From: Campylobacter volucris
GTDB taxonomy: Bacteria > Campylobacterota > Campylobacteria > Campylobacterales > Campylobacteraceae
Assembly (NCBI RefSeq): GCF_008011665.1
Contig: NZ_VOWJ01000016.1
Coordinates: forward strand, 1-64,000
Reading direction: 5' to 3'
Length of the DNA: 64,000 nt
Below are positions 16,002 through 26,390 of the stretch, in pieces; the stretch's first letter is position 1, and every line of letters begins with the position of its first letter. The translations under genes and the position numbers were made by a program. The notes under the pieces were generated by a model, which did not search any database, was not told the origin of the DNA, and saw only the letters and a program-made list of their open reading frames with translations.

Positions 16002-16808
16002 TTAGGTATTGTTTTTATATAAAGATTTTAAGCTCTCATAAGCAAGTTGAATTTTTTCAAATTCTTCTCTGCAATAGCCTTGTTCGATTTTGCTTTTACC
16101 TTGATGTCTATCAGGATGGTAAATTTTTACTAGATTAAGATAATTTTGTCTAATCGTTGAAAAATCATCATTACTATTACATCCTAAAGTTTGAAAATAA
16201 TTTTCAAAAAGTTTTGCTAGGGAATTAAATTTCCAGTTATTATTGGTTTTGTTTTTCATTTTGTTTCTAAAATCTAAAAGCTGGACTTCATTAATAGTAA
16301 AATCAACACAATATTTTAAATGCTCATTAACACTAGCTAGAATTTCTAACAAATTTAAAGTATTATCATCTTTGTATTCTACTGAAAAAATACAATTTTT
16401 CTCATCGTACGAGCTTTTATGATCTTTAAAATATTGCTCTAAATATACAGCAAACAATTTTTCATTAGAACTTAAAGTAATTAAAATATTCTTTTGAGCA
16501 AAACCAATCTTTGCAAAAATCACAGGTCTTAAAGTATTTGCTTGAGCTAAATTTAATTTAAAGGTTTTATAATGAGCAAACGCAAGATTATCGATTTGAT
16601 TTCCTGTATCTTTTTTATATTTATGATTTACAAGTTTTAAAAAATACCTTCTTTGAGGAATTTCATTTTCAACAAAAAAAGATAAAGTTTTATTTTTATT
16701 TCCTATAACTTTAGAAAAATTTTTACGGATAAGATCTTGGAAATATTTAAACATTAAAAAATCATCAGTATTAACACTAACTGATTCTAAGGTTTGAACA
16801 ACTTGCAT
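16002..16808 (-). CDS. protein with C-terminal J domain
   Basis: 268 residues. The first ~205 residues are not recognisable. The last ~60 form a J domain (LGCNSNDDFSTIRQNYLNL, then the HPD motif in IYHPDRHQGK). The HPD loop is what triggers DnaK ATPase activity. With the J domain at the C-terminus and no zinc or CTD domains, it is a specialised co-chaperone, not DnaJ itself. It probably brings DnaK to one client. It lies 18 nt downstream of bpt, in the pycA - small protein - bpt - J-protein operon. Confidence 0.8.
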   Translation of the reverse strand: MQVVQTLESVSVNTDDFLMFKYFQDLIRKNFSKVIGNKNKTLSFFVENEIPQRRYFLKLVNHKYKKDTGNQIDNLAFAHYKTFKLNLAQANTLRPVIFAKIGFAQKNILITLSSNEKLFAVYLEQYFKDHKSSYDEKNCIFSVEYKDDNTLNLLEILASVNEHLKYCVDFTINEVQLLDFRNKMKNKTNNNWKFNSLAKLFENYFQTLGCNSNDDFSTIRQNYLNLVKIYHPDRHQGKSKIEQGYCREEFEKIQLAYESLKSLYKNNT

Positions 16809-16826
16809 AAAATCCTCTCGATAAAA

Positions 16827-17543
16827 TTAACGCCACAAAAATGCTTGTTCATTTAAAGCACTAGTGTATTCTAAAATTTCATTTGGACTATAATCGGCTT
16901 TATAAGATAAAGATTGACACTTCTTTACAAAATATCCCAAATAAATGTATTTTAATTTCTTAAGTTGAGCAAGTTTAATCTCTGTCAAAAGAGAGTATTT
17001 TCCAAGACTTAAATGCGAAAAATCAGGATCATAAAAACAATAAATACTAGAAATTCCATCATCTAAAATATCGATCAAATCCACACATACTAATTTATTA
17101 TCCACATAAAAATCAAGTTCATAACCAAAATTTCGAGCATTATCTACATAAAGATTATAATATTTTCTAAAATTTAAATCATAAATTTTCCACGATCTTT
17201 TATTTTTTTGATGATGATGGTATTTTTCATAAAGCAATAAATGTTCATCACTTAATGATGGTTTTTGTAAAATGATTTTAGTTGCCATATTTTTTTTCAA
17301 AACCCTGCGATAGCTTTTACTAAAATGGAAATTTTGAGTTAAAATTCTTAAATTTTGACACTCATTGCAATCATTGCAAATAGGTCTTGAGAAATACGAC
17401 CCAAAGCGTCTCCACCCCCTTGAAACTAACTCTTGATTTTGCTCTTTTGTAATCAATGGGATATAATTATACTCATTTCTACACATCCTATCTTTAAGAT
17501 AAGGACATTCTTCTTCCAAGGTACAAAAACCTATAATATTCAT
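16827..17543 (-). CDS. bpt: aspartate/glutamate leucyltransferase (Bpt)
   Basis: 238 residues, the usual length for the bacterial Ate/Bpt enzymes. The N-terminal domain has the conserved cysteines [13 protein letters not shown] and [10 protein letters not shown]. The C-terminal GNAT-like half has [21 protein letters not shown] and [11 protein letters not shown]. The enzyme moves leucine from Leu-tRNA to proteins that begin with Asp or Glu, marking them for ClpS-ClpAP degradation by the N-end rule. Its ATG overlaps the stop of the small upstream gene by ATGA. Confidence 0.9.
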   Translation of the reverse strand: MNIIGFCTLEEECPYLKDRMCRNEYNYIPLITKEQNQELVSRGWRRFGSYFSRPICNDCNECQNLRILTQNFHFSKSYRRVLKKNMATKIILQKPSLSDEHLLLYEKYHHHQKNKRSWKIYDLNFRKYYNLYVDNARNFGYELDFYVDNKLVCVDLIDILDDGISSIYCFYDPDFSHLSLGKYSLLTEIKLAQLKKLKYIYLGYFVKKCQSLSYKADYSPNEILEYTSALNEQAFLWR

Positions 17544-17803
17544 TTTATCTTTTTAATATCACTGTTTTTTATAAAATCCATAAATTCATCCACAAGACGC
17601 TCTTGTTTTAAAAATATATTTTCAAATTCTTGATTTTGCTTTTTTTCTTCATTTTTTGATGATAATTCTTTTTTAAGCGAATTTAAATCAGCATTTTTCA
17701 AACTCACACCACTTTTGCTAGATTTTATTTTTTGTTTTTTATTTAAATTTTGCTCTTTTTGAAGCTCTTTTTTTATGTCTTTTAACTCATCTAAAAAACT
17801 CAT
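17540..17803 (-). CDS. conserved small coiled-coil protein
   Basis: 87 residues, rich in Lys and Glu, with a predicted long helical or coiled-coil character ([23 protein letters not shown] and a later [17 protein letters not shown] stretch). There is no signal peptide or membrane segment. It sits between pycA and bpt with one-base and four-base overlaps to its neighbours, so it is almost surely translated. A gene of the same kind lies here in C. jejuni as I recall. I do not know a function. Confidence 0.7.
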   Translation of the reverse strand: MSFLDELKDIKKELQKEQNLNKKQKIKSSKSGVSLKNADLNSLKKELSSKNEEKKQNQEFENIFLKQERLVDEFMDFIKNSDIKKIK

Positions 17804-19242
17804 TATTCTCTACTTTCTTTGATTTTTTGCAATGCTGCCGCAATAGCAGCTATAACTTCTTCTTTATTTTCTTGGTGTCTATCTTCTGTTTTTTCCAAAA
17901 GCTCTTCCATGTGTGTTTCTATAAATGAAGTATCAAAATACCCTCTTCTAAATTCTCTAATTTTAGTAATCGCAATCAAAAATGGAACCGTGGTTCTAAT
18001 ATCATCGATCACAAATTCTTTCAAAGCTCTTTCAAGTCTATTAACAGCACTATCATAACTTGATCCTTTAACAATAAGCTTAGCAAGTAAAGAATCATAA
18101 AAAGATGGAACGATATAATCTTTGTACAAATGACTATCTACTCTCACTGAAGGACCTAAAGCTGGGAAATACTCTGTGATTTTTCCAGGACTTGGAATGA
18201 AATTTTTCCACACATTTTCAGCCGTAATCCTTGCTTCAATCGCAAAGCCTCTTGGCTTAATATCACTTTGTTCAAGATCTAAAATTTCACCATTTGCTAT
18301 ACGGATTTGCCTTGTGATAAGATCAATTCCTGTAATTTCTTCTGTGATTGGGTGCTCTACTTGAATTCTTGTATTCATTTCCATAAAATAAAATTTATTA
18401 TAATCATCAAGCAAAAACTCAACTGTCCCAACATTAGTATACCCAACAGCCTTAGCAGCAGCAACAGCAGTAACCCCTATAGTTTTTCTTAGTTTTTCAG
18501 AAATACTAGGGCATGGAGCTATTTCAATGATTTTTTGATGTCTTCTTTGTATAGAACAATCTCTTTCACAAAGATGGATGATATTACCATAATTATCTGC
18601 TAGAATTTGAAATTCAATATGTCTTGGGTTGATTACATATTTTTCCATAAAAACTTCATCATTTTTAAAAAAGCTAAGTGCTTCTCTTTTGCAAGCTTCA
18701 AAAGATTTTTCTAAATCTTCTTCTTTATGCACTACGCGGATACCTCTACCGCCACCACCACCACTTGCTTTTAAAATCACAGGATAGCCTATTTTTAATG
18801 CTTGAAGTTTTATTTCTTCTAAAGTGCAATGATTAAGTTTTTCAGTGCCTGGAACCACAGGAATTCCATTTTTTTTCATTAAATATCTTGCAATATTTTT
18901 ATTTCCCATTTTGCGGATAACATCTGATTTTGGCCCTATGAAAATAATCCCTGCTTCTTCACATTCTTTTGCAAATTCATAATTTTCACTTAAAAATCCA
19001 TATCCTGGATGTATAGCATCAGCCCCACAAGCTTTTGCAATCTCAACTATTCTCTTAGCATCCAAGTATCCTCTAATAGCATCAGTGCCTATCCTATAAG
19101 CTTCATCAGCTACTTTTACATGCAAACACTCATAATCAGGTTCAGTATAAACAGCCACGCTTTTTATATGTAAATCCCTACAAGCACGAATCACTCTAAC
19201 TGCTATTTCACCTCTATTAGCTATTAAAATCTTATGTATCAT
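17803..19242 (-). CDS. pycA: biotin carboxylase subunit A (pyruvate carboxylase PycA type)
   Basis: 479 residues of the biotin carboxylase family. ANRGEIAVRVIRACRDL near residue 8 is the N-terminal signature. The ATP-grasp glycine loop KASGGGGGRG is at 158-167, and the catalytic region EMNTRIQVEHPITEE lies near 290. It carboxylates biotin with bicarbonate and ATP. It could serve acetyl-CoA carboxylase (AccC) or a two-subunit pyruvate carboxylase. The C-terminal tail beyond residue 450 (RHQENKEEVIAAIAAALQK) and the bpt neighbourhood match the Campylobacter PycA as I recall, which feeds oxaloacetate with PycB. The pycB gene is not in the window. Confidence 0.8.
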   Translation of the reverse strand: MIHKILIANRGEIAVRVIRACRDLHIKSVAVYTEPDYECLHVKVADEAYRIGTDAIRGYLDAKRIVEIAKACGADAIHPGYGFLSENYEFAKECEEAGIIFIGPKSDVIRKMGNKNIARYLMKKNGIPVVPGTEKLNHCTLEEIKLQALKIGYPVILKASGGGGGRGIRVVHKEEDLEKSFEACKREALSFFKNDEVFMEKYVINPRHIEFQILADNYGNIIHLCERDCSIQRRHQKIIEIAPCPSISEKLRKTIGVTAVAAAKAVGYTNVGTVEFLLDDYNKFYFMEMNTRIQVEHPITEEITGIDLITRQIRIANGEILDLEQSDIKPRGFAIEARITAENVWKNFIPSPGKITEYFPALGPSVRVDSHLYKDYIVPSFYDSLLAKLIVKGSSYDSAVNRLERALKEFVIDDIRTTVPFLIAITKIREFRRGYFDTSFIETHMEELLEKTEDRHQENKEEVIAAIAAALQKIKESRE

Positions 19243-19368
19243 TGCTTTACCTTATTTATAGTAATTTTATTTTAGAAAAGGTTAGCATAAAAATATAAAA
19301 ATTCTCTAAAGTTTTTATTTTTGCTAAATTTAAGATTTTTTTGATAGAATTTCACTTCTTTATTTTTT

Positions 19369-19445
19369 GCGCCCATAGCTCAGCTGGATAGAGCATTTGA
19401 TTGCGGTTCAAAAGGTCAGAGGTTCGAATCCTCTTGGGCGTACCA
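19369..19445 (+). tRNA. tRNA-Arg (GCG)
   Basis: A 77-nt plus-strand cloverleaf. The acceptor GCGCCCA pairs with TGGGCGT, the anticodon stem TTTGA pairs with TCAAA, and the anticodon is GCG. CCA is encoded (19443-19445). Most bacteria read CGC/CGU with an ACG anticodon edited to inosine; here a direct G34 does the job. Its end abuts the convergent CorA-like gene. Confidence 0.9.
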
Positions 19446-20213
19446 CTACTTTTTATTTTTTCTAGTTTTAGTAGAAAATTCATCTAAATCTAATTCTTTT
19501 TTATCTTTAAATTGGTACCACAAAAACAAAATAAAAAATATCGTTAAAATTACACCTAAAATATAGTAAGTCCCATAGTCGTTTTCGGATAAAAATAAAT
19601 TTTTTGTATTCATTCCAAAAAAACCAACAATTAAATTTAAAGGTAAAAAAATAGCAGACATAATACTTAGAAAATATATATTTTTGTTTATTTTTTCATT
19701 TCTTACTGTATTAATATAAGTATATATACTCTCAAGACGCGCAATATTCTCTTTGATATTTCTCTCTAAATTACCTAAATTTATAAGAATAGTTTTCAAA
19801 TTCTTTTTTAAAAAATGCTGTTTACTATAGCATATTTTACAAGATTCTAAAATCGATGAAACAAAATTATGGCTTTTTCCTAATTTAACTTTTAACATAA
19901 AATATTTTACAAGAAAATTTTTGACTCTTTTGTTTTCTAAAATTAACATTTCTCGCTTTTCTATAGACAAATTAATAGAATTAATTTTATCTTTTTCAGC
20001 CTGTAAAACATTTTTCAAAACAGCTATAAAATCATTTTTTGAAAACAAAATCATTTCGCTATCTTTATAAGAGTAAATTTGCTCATTTTCAAAAACAAAA
20101 ATATATTTAAAATCCTCATTATCAAGAATAAAAATATCGCTATCTTCAAATTCATAATAAGCATTGGAAATATTTATACTATTAATAAATTGTTTTAAAG
20201 CTTCATTTAGCAT
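19446..20213 (-). CDS. CorA-like metal ion transporter, short form
   Basis: 255 residues, shorter than typical CorA (~315). The cytoplasmic domain is reduced. A long helical part (residues 70-175) precedes the CorA membrane unit. The first helix ends in VGFFGMNT, with the GMN selectivity motif at residues 200-202, and the second helix is about 216-233. CorA pentamers carry Mg2+, Co2+ or Ni2+. The tail is basic (TKTRKNKK). It overlaps the tgt stop by 7 nt and is co-transcribed with tgt. Confidence 0.8.
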   Translation of the reverse strand: MLNEALKQFINSINISNAYYEFEDSDIFILDNEDFKYIFVFENEQIYSYKDSEMILFSKNDFIAVLKNVLQAEKDKINSINLSIEKREMLILENKRVKNFLVKYFMLKVKLGKSHNFVSSILESCKICYSKQHFLKKNLKTILINLGNLERNIKENIARLESIYTYINTVRNEKINKNIYFLSIMSAIFLPLNLIVGFFGMNTKNLFLSENDYGTYYILGVILTIFFILFLWYQFKDKKELDLDEFSTKTRKNKK

Positions 20214-21328
20214 GTTCTTTGCCTATAAAATTCTCTTTTAAAATTTTCAAATTCATCTTTTATTATAGCTTGTCTCATTTGTTTTGCTAAATCTAAATAA
20301 TAATGCAAGTTATGCAAACTTGCAAGTCTAAAAAAAGTAAGTTCTTTTGCTTTAAATAAATGATTTAAATAAGCTCTAGAAAAATTTTTGCAGGTATAGC
20401 AAGAACATTTTGGATCAATAGGTAAATTATCAGTAATAAATTCAGCTTTTTTGATGTTAAATTTACCAAAACTGGTAAATAATGTTCCATTTCTTGCATT
20501 TCTAGTTGGCATCACACAATCAAACATATCCACGCCTCTTGAAACATTTTCTACTAAATCTTCTGGTGTACCAACACCCATTAAATATCTTGGTCTATTC
20601 TCATCCACATAAGGCATCATAGCTTCAACCGTATCATACATAGCTTCATTTTCTTCACCTACACTTAAACCTCCAATAGCCAAGCCATCAAAGCTCATCT
20701 CGCAAAGTGCTTGAGCACAAATTTTTCTAGCTTCAAAATCTGTACCACCTTGTATAATGCCAAAAATATTTTGCTCTATACCTATACCTTGAGATTGTTT
20801 AAATTTATGATAATCAATAGCTTCTTTTGCCCATTTTATAGTTCTTTTTAAAGAAAGATCTATACGCTCTTTAGAAGCAGGCAAAGCAACCAAATCATCT
20901 AAAATCATCATAATATCTGAATTAAAATCATATTGAGCATCTAAAACACTTTTTGGAGTAAAATAATGCAAACTCCCATCAATATGGCTTTTGAATTTAA
21001 TCCCTTCTTCATCAGGCTTAGAATTTGCACTCAAAGAAAAAGCTTGAAACCCTCCGCTATCTGTTAAAAAAGATCTATTAAATTTACTAAATCCATGTAA
21101 GCCACCCATTTGCTTAATAATCTTAGAACCTGGTCTTAAATACAAATGATATGTATTTGCTAGAATTATTTTTGCATCTAAAATTTCACTCATATCAATT
21201 GCATCTAAACTTTTAATAGCAGCTAAAGTCCCAACAGGCATAAAAACAGGGGTTAAAATTTCACTATGAGAAGTTTTAATACAGCAAGCTCTTGCATTGG
21301 AACTTTTATATTCAATTTTAAATTCCAT
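20207..21328 (-). CDS. tgt: queuine/preQ1 tRNA-guanine transglycosylase
   Basis: 373 residues, the normal length. [12 protein letters not shown] contains the general-base Asp (D90). The nucleophile region [17 protein letters not shown] is near residue 270. The zinc site CSCYTC with a downstream His (YLNHL) is near 308-334. The enzyme swaps guanine-34 for preQ1 in Asp, Asn, His and Tyr tRNAs. It is the first gene of a two-gene operon with the CorA-like protein. Confidence 0.95.
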   Translation of the reverse strand: MEFKIEYKSSNARACCIKTSHSEILTPVFMPVGTLAAIKSLDAIDMSEILDAKIILANTYHLYLRPGSKIIKQMGGLHGFSKFNRSFLTDSGGFQAFSLSANSKPDEEGIKFKSHIDGSLHYFTPKSVLDAQYDFNSDIMMILDDLVALPASKERIDLSLKRTIKWAKEAIDYHKFKQSQGIGIEQNIFGIIQGGTDFEARKICAQALCEMSFDGLAIGGLSVGEENEAMYDTVEAMMPYVDENRPRYLMGVGTPEDLVENVSRGVDMFDCVMPTRNARNGTLFTSFGKFNIKKAEFITDNLPIDPKCSCYTCKNFSRAYLNHLFKAKELTFFRLASLHNLHYYLDLAKQMRQAIIKDEFENFKREFYRQRTC

Positions 21329-21399
21329 TTAAATTCCTATATTTTTTACAAAATTATATCAAAAGCTTGCTTATTAAAAAATGTCTTTATTAAAGTGGT

Positions 21400-22566
21400 T
21401 TAATATCTTTTTACAAAATCAACAATTTTTTGACAACCTTCTTGGATATCTTTTTCATTAGTAGCATATGAAAGTCTAAAATATCCTTCCATACCAAATC
21501 CCATACCAGGAACTAAAGCAACTTTTTCTTCTTCTAGTAATCTTTTGCAAAATCTCATAGAATCTTGATCTACATCTTGACAAGAAATAAACAAATAAAA
21601 AGCCCCTTGAGGAATTTGCTCTAGTTTTAATTTAGAGCTTTGAGATAAAATCTCACAAGCTAATTCTCTACGTTTTAAAAATGCTTGTTTCATTATTTCG
21701 ATATCTTCATTTGCTTTTCCTAATAGAGCAGGTAAAGCAGCATATTGAACTATAGAACAAATATTTGAAGTACTTTGGCCTTGAAGTTTTTTAATCGCTG
21801 TATTAAAATCACCCATTTTACTAGCCATATATCCAAAACGCCATCCTGGCATAGCTCCACACTTACTAAGCCCATTTATGCTTACTGTTCTACTTAAGGC
21901 ATCTTCACTAACTTGCGCAAAAGCACAAAATTCTCCATCATATATTAATTTTTCATAAATTTCATCACTCAAAACAACAATCTTAGTTCCTTCTAAAACC
22001 TTAGCTAATGCAGAAATTTCATCTTTCGAATATATAGATCCTGTAGGGTTTGAAGGAGAATTAAACATCAAAACTTTAGTTTTTGGAGTAATCGCATTTT
22101 TTAATTGTTCTGGAGTGATTTTAAAACCATTTTTAGCTTCTCCCTCTACAAATACTGGGGCTCCACCTGCAAATTTTACCATTTCAGGGTAACTAACCCA
22201 ATAAGGACTTGGGATAATCACCTCATCACCTTCTTCAACTAAACATTGTATCGCACTAAATAAAGAATGTTTTGCACCTACGCTAGTGATAATTTCACTA
22301 GAACTATAATCAAGATTATTGTCTGTTTTAAATTTATATTTAATAGCATCTATTACTTCTTTAATGCCTATAACAGGTGTATAAGCCCCACAACCATCTT
22401 CTATAGCTTTAATGGCTGCATCTTTTATAATCTTAGGAGTGTCAAAATCAGGCTCTCCTGCTGAAAAACTAATCACTTTTTCACCATTTGCTTTTAAATT
22501 TTTAGCAATATCAGTCATAACTAAAGTTAGAGATTCTCCAAGGTTTTGAGATCTTTGACTTAGCAT
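21400..22566 (-). CDS. aspB: aspartate aminotransferase, class I
   Basis: 388 residues. The PLP lysine is K235 in SINGLSKCGAMPGWRFGYM. SPSNPTGSIY near residue 170 and YFRLSYAT near 367 hold the cofactor and carboxylate-binding residues (Asn and Arg). The enzyme transfers the amino group of aspartate to 2-oxoglutarate in the cytoplasm. It connects amino-acid catabolism to the citric-acid cycle, which matters in an organism that lives on amino acids. It is preceded by an AAGGAT ribosome-binding site. The hairpin at 22674-22702 separates it from lepB. Confidence 0.93.
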   Translation of the reverse strand: MLSQRSQNLGESLTLVMTDIAKNLKANGEKVISFSAGEPDFDTPKIIKDAAIKAIEDGCGAYTPVIGIKEVIDAIKYKFKTDNNLDYSSSEIITSVGAKHSLFSAIQCLVEEGDEVIIPSPYWVSYPEMVKFAGGAPVFVEGEAKNGFKITPEQLKNAITPKTKVLMFNSPSNPTGSIYSKDEISALAKVLEGTKIVVLSDEIYEKLIYDGEFCAFAQVSEDALSRTVSINGLSKCGAMPGWRFGYMASKMGDFNTAIKKLQGQSTSNICSIVQYAALPALLGKANEDIEIMKQAFLKRRELACEILSQSSKLKLEQIPQGAFYLFISCQDVDQDSMRFCKRLLEEEKVALVPGMGFGMEGYFRLSYATNEKDIQEGCQKIVDFVKRY

Positions 22567-22673
22567 TTTTTATCCTTTTTTATGTGTCTTTAAATTTTTC
22601 CTAGTAATTGTTACAGTTTGGAGCTTAAAAAAAATATATTAAGAAGTTCATAAAGAAGTATTTTTAAAAATTT

Positions 22674-22702
22674 GTGTAGAAACTATACATTTTTTTCTAC
22701 AC
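22674..22702 (-). terminator. hairpin between lepB and aspB
   Basis: A perfect 9-bp stem (GTGTAGAAA and its complement) with an 11-nt loop lies just downstream of the lepB stop on the minus strand. A TTTTT run follows within four bases. It probably ends the folD-lepB transcript before the aspB promoter. Confidence 0.55.
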
Positions 22703-22727
22703 TAAAATATTTTGTTTCTTTAGGTAA

Positions 22728-23576
22728 TCATTCTAAAGCATCCATATCGCTTTGGTTATGATGGATATATTTATCATCATTTTCCAAAGTACTTACCAAG
22801 CGTCCTATTCTTTCCCATCTTACTTTTTTATCCTCATCCCAAGAAAAATAAATAAACCAAGGTTGTCCAACAATATATTTATATTCAACACTTCCCCAAA
22901 ATCTACTATCACTAGAATGATCGCGATTATCTCCCATCATGAAATATTCATTTTCAGGGACTTTAAAATAATATGCATTATATCCATAGATATTATTGGG
23001 TCCTAGTTCTTTAAAAGACATAGGCTTCATAGCAAATTGACCTAGTTGTAAATATTTAAAAAATGTACTTTCAATATCTACCCTACTATCATAATGAATA
23101 CCTTTTTTAGCATAAGGCTCTTTCACATATATCTTACCATTAATGATTTTGGTTTTATTTGGGTAAAAATCTTTCATATATTCATCGCCTTCCACCATGC
23201 GAACATATAAGGTTTTATTGGCCACTACAACTTCATCACCACCTTTAGCAACACATCTTTTCACATAATGAATTCTAGGCTCATTAGGATATCTAAAAAC
23301 AACTATATCACCTCTTTTTGGTCCTTCTGAACTAATTAAATGTCCATTTTTATTAAAATCAGGCAATAGCGGAATTTCAATCCAAGGCAGATGTGGAGTT
23401 GGAATACCATAAGAGAATTTCTTTACAAATAAAAAATCCCCCACAAGTAAAGTATTTTTCATGGATCCAGTTGGTATTGTGAAGCCTTGTATGAAAAAAA
23501 ATATCACTAATAAAACTACAACCAAAGTTCCAGTCCAAGATTGAGTAAAATTATAAATTTTCTTTAAAAAATTCAT
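22728..23576 (-). CDS. lepB: signal peptidase I
   Basis: 282 residues. One N-terminal membrane helix (about 15-31) is followed by the catalytic serine in TIPTGSMKNTL (S38) and the catalytic lysine in RIHYVKRCVAKGGD (K106). Box E (MMGDNRDHSSDSRFWG) is near residue 215. It cuts Sec and Tat signal peptides on the outer face of the inner membrane. The start overlaps the folD stop by ATGA. Confidence 0.94.
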   Translation of the reverse strand: MNFLKKIYNFTQSWTGTLVVVLLVIFFFIQGFTIPTGSMKNTLLVGDFLFVKKFSYGIPTPHLPWIEIPLLPDFNKNGHLISSEGPKRGDIVVFRYPNEPRIHYVKRCVAKGGDEVVVANKTLYVRMVEGDEYMKDFYPNKTKIINGKIYVKEPYAKKGIHYDSRVDIESTFFKYLQLGQFAMKPMSFKELGPNNIYGYNAYYFKVPENEYFMMGDNRDHSSDSRFWGSVEYKYIVGQPWFIYFSWDEDKKVRWERIGRLVSTLENDDKYIHHNQSDMDALE

Positions 23577-24421
23577 AGTTGTATCCTATTTTTAGCAGAT
23601 TTTATTGTATTTTCTAAAAGCATTGCTATAGTCATTGGTCCAACCCCTCCAGGCACAGGGGTGATAAAACTAGCTTTTTTACTGACATTTTCAAAATCAA
23701 CATCTCCTATTATTTTACCATCTACCCTATTTATACCCACATCTATAATTACAGCACCTTCTTTAATCATATCTTCTTTGATAAGCTTAGGACAACCTGC
23801 AGCCACTATAACAATGTCTGCATTTTTTGTATAAGCTTTTAAATCCTTGGTATAAATATGACAAATACTCACACTAGCGTCTGCATTTAAAAGCATTGTA
23901 GCCATAGGACGACCAACTATATTTGAAGTGCCTATAACTACAACATCAGCTCCTTTTAGTTTAATATCATAAAAGTCTAAAATTTTCATTATTCCCAAGG
24001 GAGTGCAAGGTAAAAAACCTCCTTTTAAATTTAAGCTTAAATTTCCTACATTAAAAGGATGAAAACCATCAACATCTTTATTAAAATTAATACTTTCTAA
24101 AATGATATCTTTATTAATGTGCTTAGGAAGTGGAAGTTGAACTAAAATTCCATCCACGCTATCATCGTGGTTTAAAGTATTGATTAGAGCAAGTAATTCA
24201 TTTTGAGTAGTATTTGTATCTAGTCGATAAACTAGCGATTTAATGCCACATTGCTCACAAGCTTTAGCCTTAGATGATACATAAGTAGCACTTGCACTAT
24301 CTTCTCCGACTAAAATCACAGCCAAACAAGGTTCTATGCCTTTGTTTTTAAGCTTCAAAACCTCATCTTTTAAATTCTCTCTTATTTGACTACTTAATTT
24401 TTTACCATCTAAAAGTGTCAT
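23573..24421 (-). CDS. folD: bifunctional methylenetetrahydrofolate dehydrogenase/cyclohydrolase
   Basis: 282 residues, the standard length. The FolD signatures ATYVSSKAKACEQCGI (the YxxxK catalytic pair) and DGILVQLPLPKHI lie in the first half. VVIGTSNIVGRPMATMLL near residue 160 is the NADP-binding site. TPVPGGVGPMTIAMLLENT is near the end. It converts 5,10-methylene-THF to 10-formyl-THF, which purH at the other end of this window uses. It is divergent from the cytochrome gene. Confidence 0.95.
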   Translation of the reverse strand: MTLLDGKKLSSQIRENLKDEVLKLKNKGIEPCLAVILVGEDSASATYVSSKAKACEQCGIKSLVYRLDTNTTQNELLALINTLNHDDSVDGILVQLPLPKHINKDIILESINFNKDVDGFHPFNVGNLSLNLKGGFLPCTPLGIMKILDFYDIKLKGADVVVIGTSNIVGRPMATMLLNADASVSICHIYTKDLKAYTKNADIVIVAAGCPKLIKEDMIKEGAVIIDVGINRVDGKIIGDVDFENVSKKASFITPVPGGVGPMTIAMLLENTIKSAKNRIQL

Positions 24422-24502
24422 TTTTTTCCTTAAACTTTTATAGCTTTGTTTAACTTAAAAAATTGTATCATAACAAAACTTCTTTTTTGTTAAAGGTGCT
24501 TA

Positions 24503-24844
24503 ATGAAATTTATATTTATTTTGCTTTTAATTGTGATAAATATTTTCGCAGAAGATTTTATCTCACCTAAAGAATACCAAGAATCCCTTTATCAAAATCC
24601 AAGAGGCATAAGCTGTGCAAAGTGTCATGGAAATGGCCAAAAGCAAATTTTAGGATATTACATTCAAAATGGACAAAAGGTTCCATTTATCGTGCCAAGC
24701 ATTCAAGATATAAACTATACTCATTTTAAAAATGTCTTAAATCAAGAACAAGGCTCAAAAAGCATTATGCCCACTTATTCACTCACAGAAGATGAGATCA
24801 AATCACTTTATATATACATACAAAACAATAAAAAGGATAAATAA
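24503..24844 (+). CDS. periplasmic monohaem c-type cytochrome
   Basis: 113 residues. A signal peptide (about 1-16, NIFAED) precedes a small class I-like cytochrome with one haem site, CAKCH (residues 38-42), and a later methionine-containing segment ([20 protein letters not shown]) that could give the sixth ligand. It probably carries electrons in the periplasm; its partner is unknown. It starts the plus-strand run into hemL, whose ATG overlaps its stop (TAATG). A link with haem synthesis by co-expression is plausible. Confidence 0.85.
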   Translation: MKFIFILLLIVINIFAEDFISPKEYQESLYQNPRGISCAKCHGNGQKQILGYYIQNGQKVPFIVPSIQDINYTHFKNVLNQEQGSKSIMPTYSLTEDEIKSLYIYIQNNKKDK

Positions 24845-26121
24845 TGAAAAATAACAAAAAAGCTTTCGAAGAAGCTTGTGAATTTATCGCAGGAGGAGTT
24901 GATTCCCCTGTTCGTGCCTTTGCAAGTGTAGGAACCAATCCTTTATTTATCAAACAAGGCAAAGGTGCTTATATTGCTGATATTGAAGATAATGTTTATA
25001 TTGATTATGTTCAAAGTTGGGGTCCTTTGCTTTTTGGGCATTGTGACAAAGATATAGAAAAAGCTTGCAAAAAAGCTTTAAAAAACGGCTCTAGCTTTGG
25101 AGCACCAACACTAGCTGAAACCAAACTTGCAAAATTTATTTTACAAGATTGGGATCACTTAGACAAAATCCGTTTTGTAAGTAGCGGTACAGAAGCTACT
25201 ATGAGTGCAATTCGTCTTGCAAGGGGCTATACTAAAAAAGATAAAATTATTAAATTTGAAGGATGTTATCATGGACATTCTGATTCATTATTGGTAAGTG
25301 CAGGAAGCGGAGCTGCTACTTTTAACACCCCAAGCTCACTTGGCGTCTTAGAAGATGTAGCTAAAAATACTCTTGTTGCAATTTATAATGATATTGATAG
25401 TGTTAAAAATTTAGTAGAAAAAGATACAAATATAGCTTGCATTATCATTGAGCCTATTGCAGGAAATATGGGTTTAGTTCCAGCTAAAATTGAATTTTTA
25501 CAAGAATTAAGAAAAATTTGTGATCAATATGGAATTTTATTGATATTTGATGAAGTGATGAGTGGTTTTAGAGCTTCTTATCTTGGCTCCTTTGGTATAA
25601 ATCAAATTAAAGCTGATATAGTAACTTTTGGCAAAGTTATAGGCGGAGGTATGCCTGCTGCTGCTTTTGCCGCAAGAGCTGAAATAATGGATTTATTAAG
25701 CCCATTAGGCGGAGTATATCAAGCAGGAACTTTAAGCGGAAATCCTTTGGCAATGGCAGCAGGATATGCAAATGTTAAAAAAGCAAGAGCTTATGAAAAT
25801 TTATATGAAAATTTAGAAAAATTAGGATCTAGACTAATGCAAGGCTTTAAAGAAGCTGCTAATGAGTATGGTATTGCCTTGCAAGTAAATAGCATAGGTT
25901 CTATGTTTGGATTTTTCTTTTGTGAAAACCCTGTTTATAATTACCAAGATGCTTTAAAATCTGATACAAAATTGTTTGCAAAATTTCATACTCAAATGCT
26001 AAGTAAAGGAATTTATCTTGCTCCTTCTCAATTTGAAACAGGTTTTATTTGCGAATGTATGGATAAAAAAATCATAGACAAAACCATACAAGCAGCACAT
26101 GAAAGTTTTAAAGCCCTATGA
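24844..26121 (+). CDS. hemL: glutamate-1-semialdehyde 2,1-aminomutase
   Basis: 425 residues. The PLP lysine is K264 in [16 protein letters not shown]. The aminomutase signatures GCYHGHSD (about 140-147) and FDEVMSGFR (about 235-243) are present. It makes 5-aminolevulinate in the C5 pathway of haem synthesis. It lies between a cytochrome c gene and a run of small membrane proteins, with one-base and four-base overlaps on each side, so the run is one operon. Confidence 0.96.
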   Translation: MKNNKKAFEEACEFIAGGVDSPVRAFASVGTNPLFIKQGKGAYIADIEDNVYIDYVQSWGPLLFGHCDKDIEKACKKALKNGSSFGAPTLAETKLAKFILQDWDHLDKIRFVSSGTEATMSAIRLARGYTKKDKIIKFEGCYHGHSDSLLVSAGSGAATFNTPSSLGVLEDVAKNTLVAIYNDIDSVKNLVEKDTNIACIIIEPIAGNMGLVPAKIEFLQELRKICDQYGILLIFDEVMSGFRASYLGSFGINQIKADIVTFGKVIGGGMPAAAFAARAEIMDLLSPLGGVYQAGTLSGNPLAMAAGYANVKKARAYENLYENLEKLGSRLMQGFKEAANEYGIALQVNSIGSMFGFFFCENPVYNYQDALKSDTKLFAKFHTQMLSKGIYLAPSQFETGFICECMDKKIIDKTIQAAHESFKAL

Positions 26122-26390
26122 GAAAAAAAATCATACGCAAAAGCATAGAAGCAGCTGATGGGTTAAGCCTTGGAATTTCTATAGTTGTGGCTGTTTTAAT
26201 CGGTATTGGAATTGGTTATTTTTTAAAAAAATCATTTGGAATTTCTTGGCTTTTTTGGATTGGAGTTTTTATAGGAGTGGCTGCAGCAATTTTAAATGTC
26301 TTTAAAGCCTATAAGGCTCAAGTTAAAAGCTATGAGGAATTTAAAGAAGAAAACCGCTATAAAGAATTTAAAAATGATACTAAAACCTAA
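26118..26390 (+). CDS. AtpZ/AtpI-family small membrane protein
   Basis: 90 residues with two membrane helices (about 16-37 and 43-64) joined by a tight turn ([11 protein letters not shown]). A basic N-terminus and a charged tail ([20 protein letters not shown]) flank them. The plan and the [10 protein letters not shown] motif match AtpZ/AtpI proteins, which help assemble the ATP synthase c-ring or carry Mg2+. Here it lies away from the atp genes, so the role is family-level only. The start overlaps hemL by ATGA. Confidence 0.7.
   Translation: MRKKIIRKSIEAADGLSLGISIVVAVLIGIGIGYFLKKSFGISWLFWIGVFIGVAAAILNVFKAYKAQVKSYEEFKEENRYKEFKNDTKT

Noticed and set aside
26296-26373. Upstream extension of the membrane protein after atpZ
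   Set aside because: It lies wholly inside the AtpZ-like gene and encodes a Lys/Arg-rich stretch. ATG 26374 gives a normal membrane-protein start.
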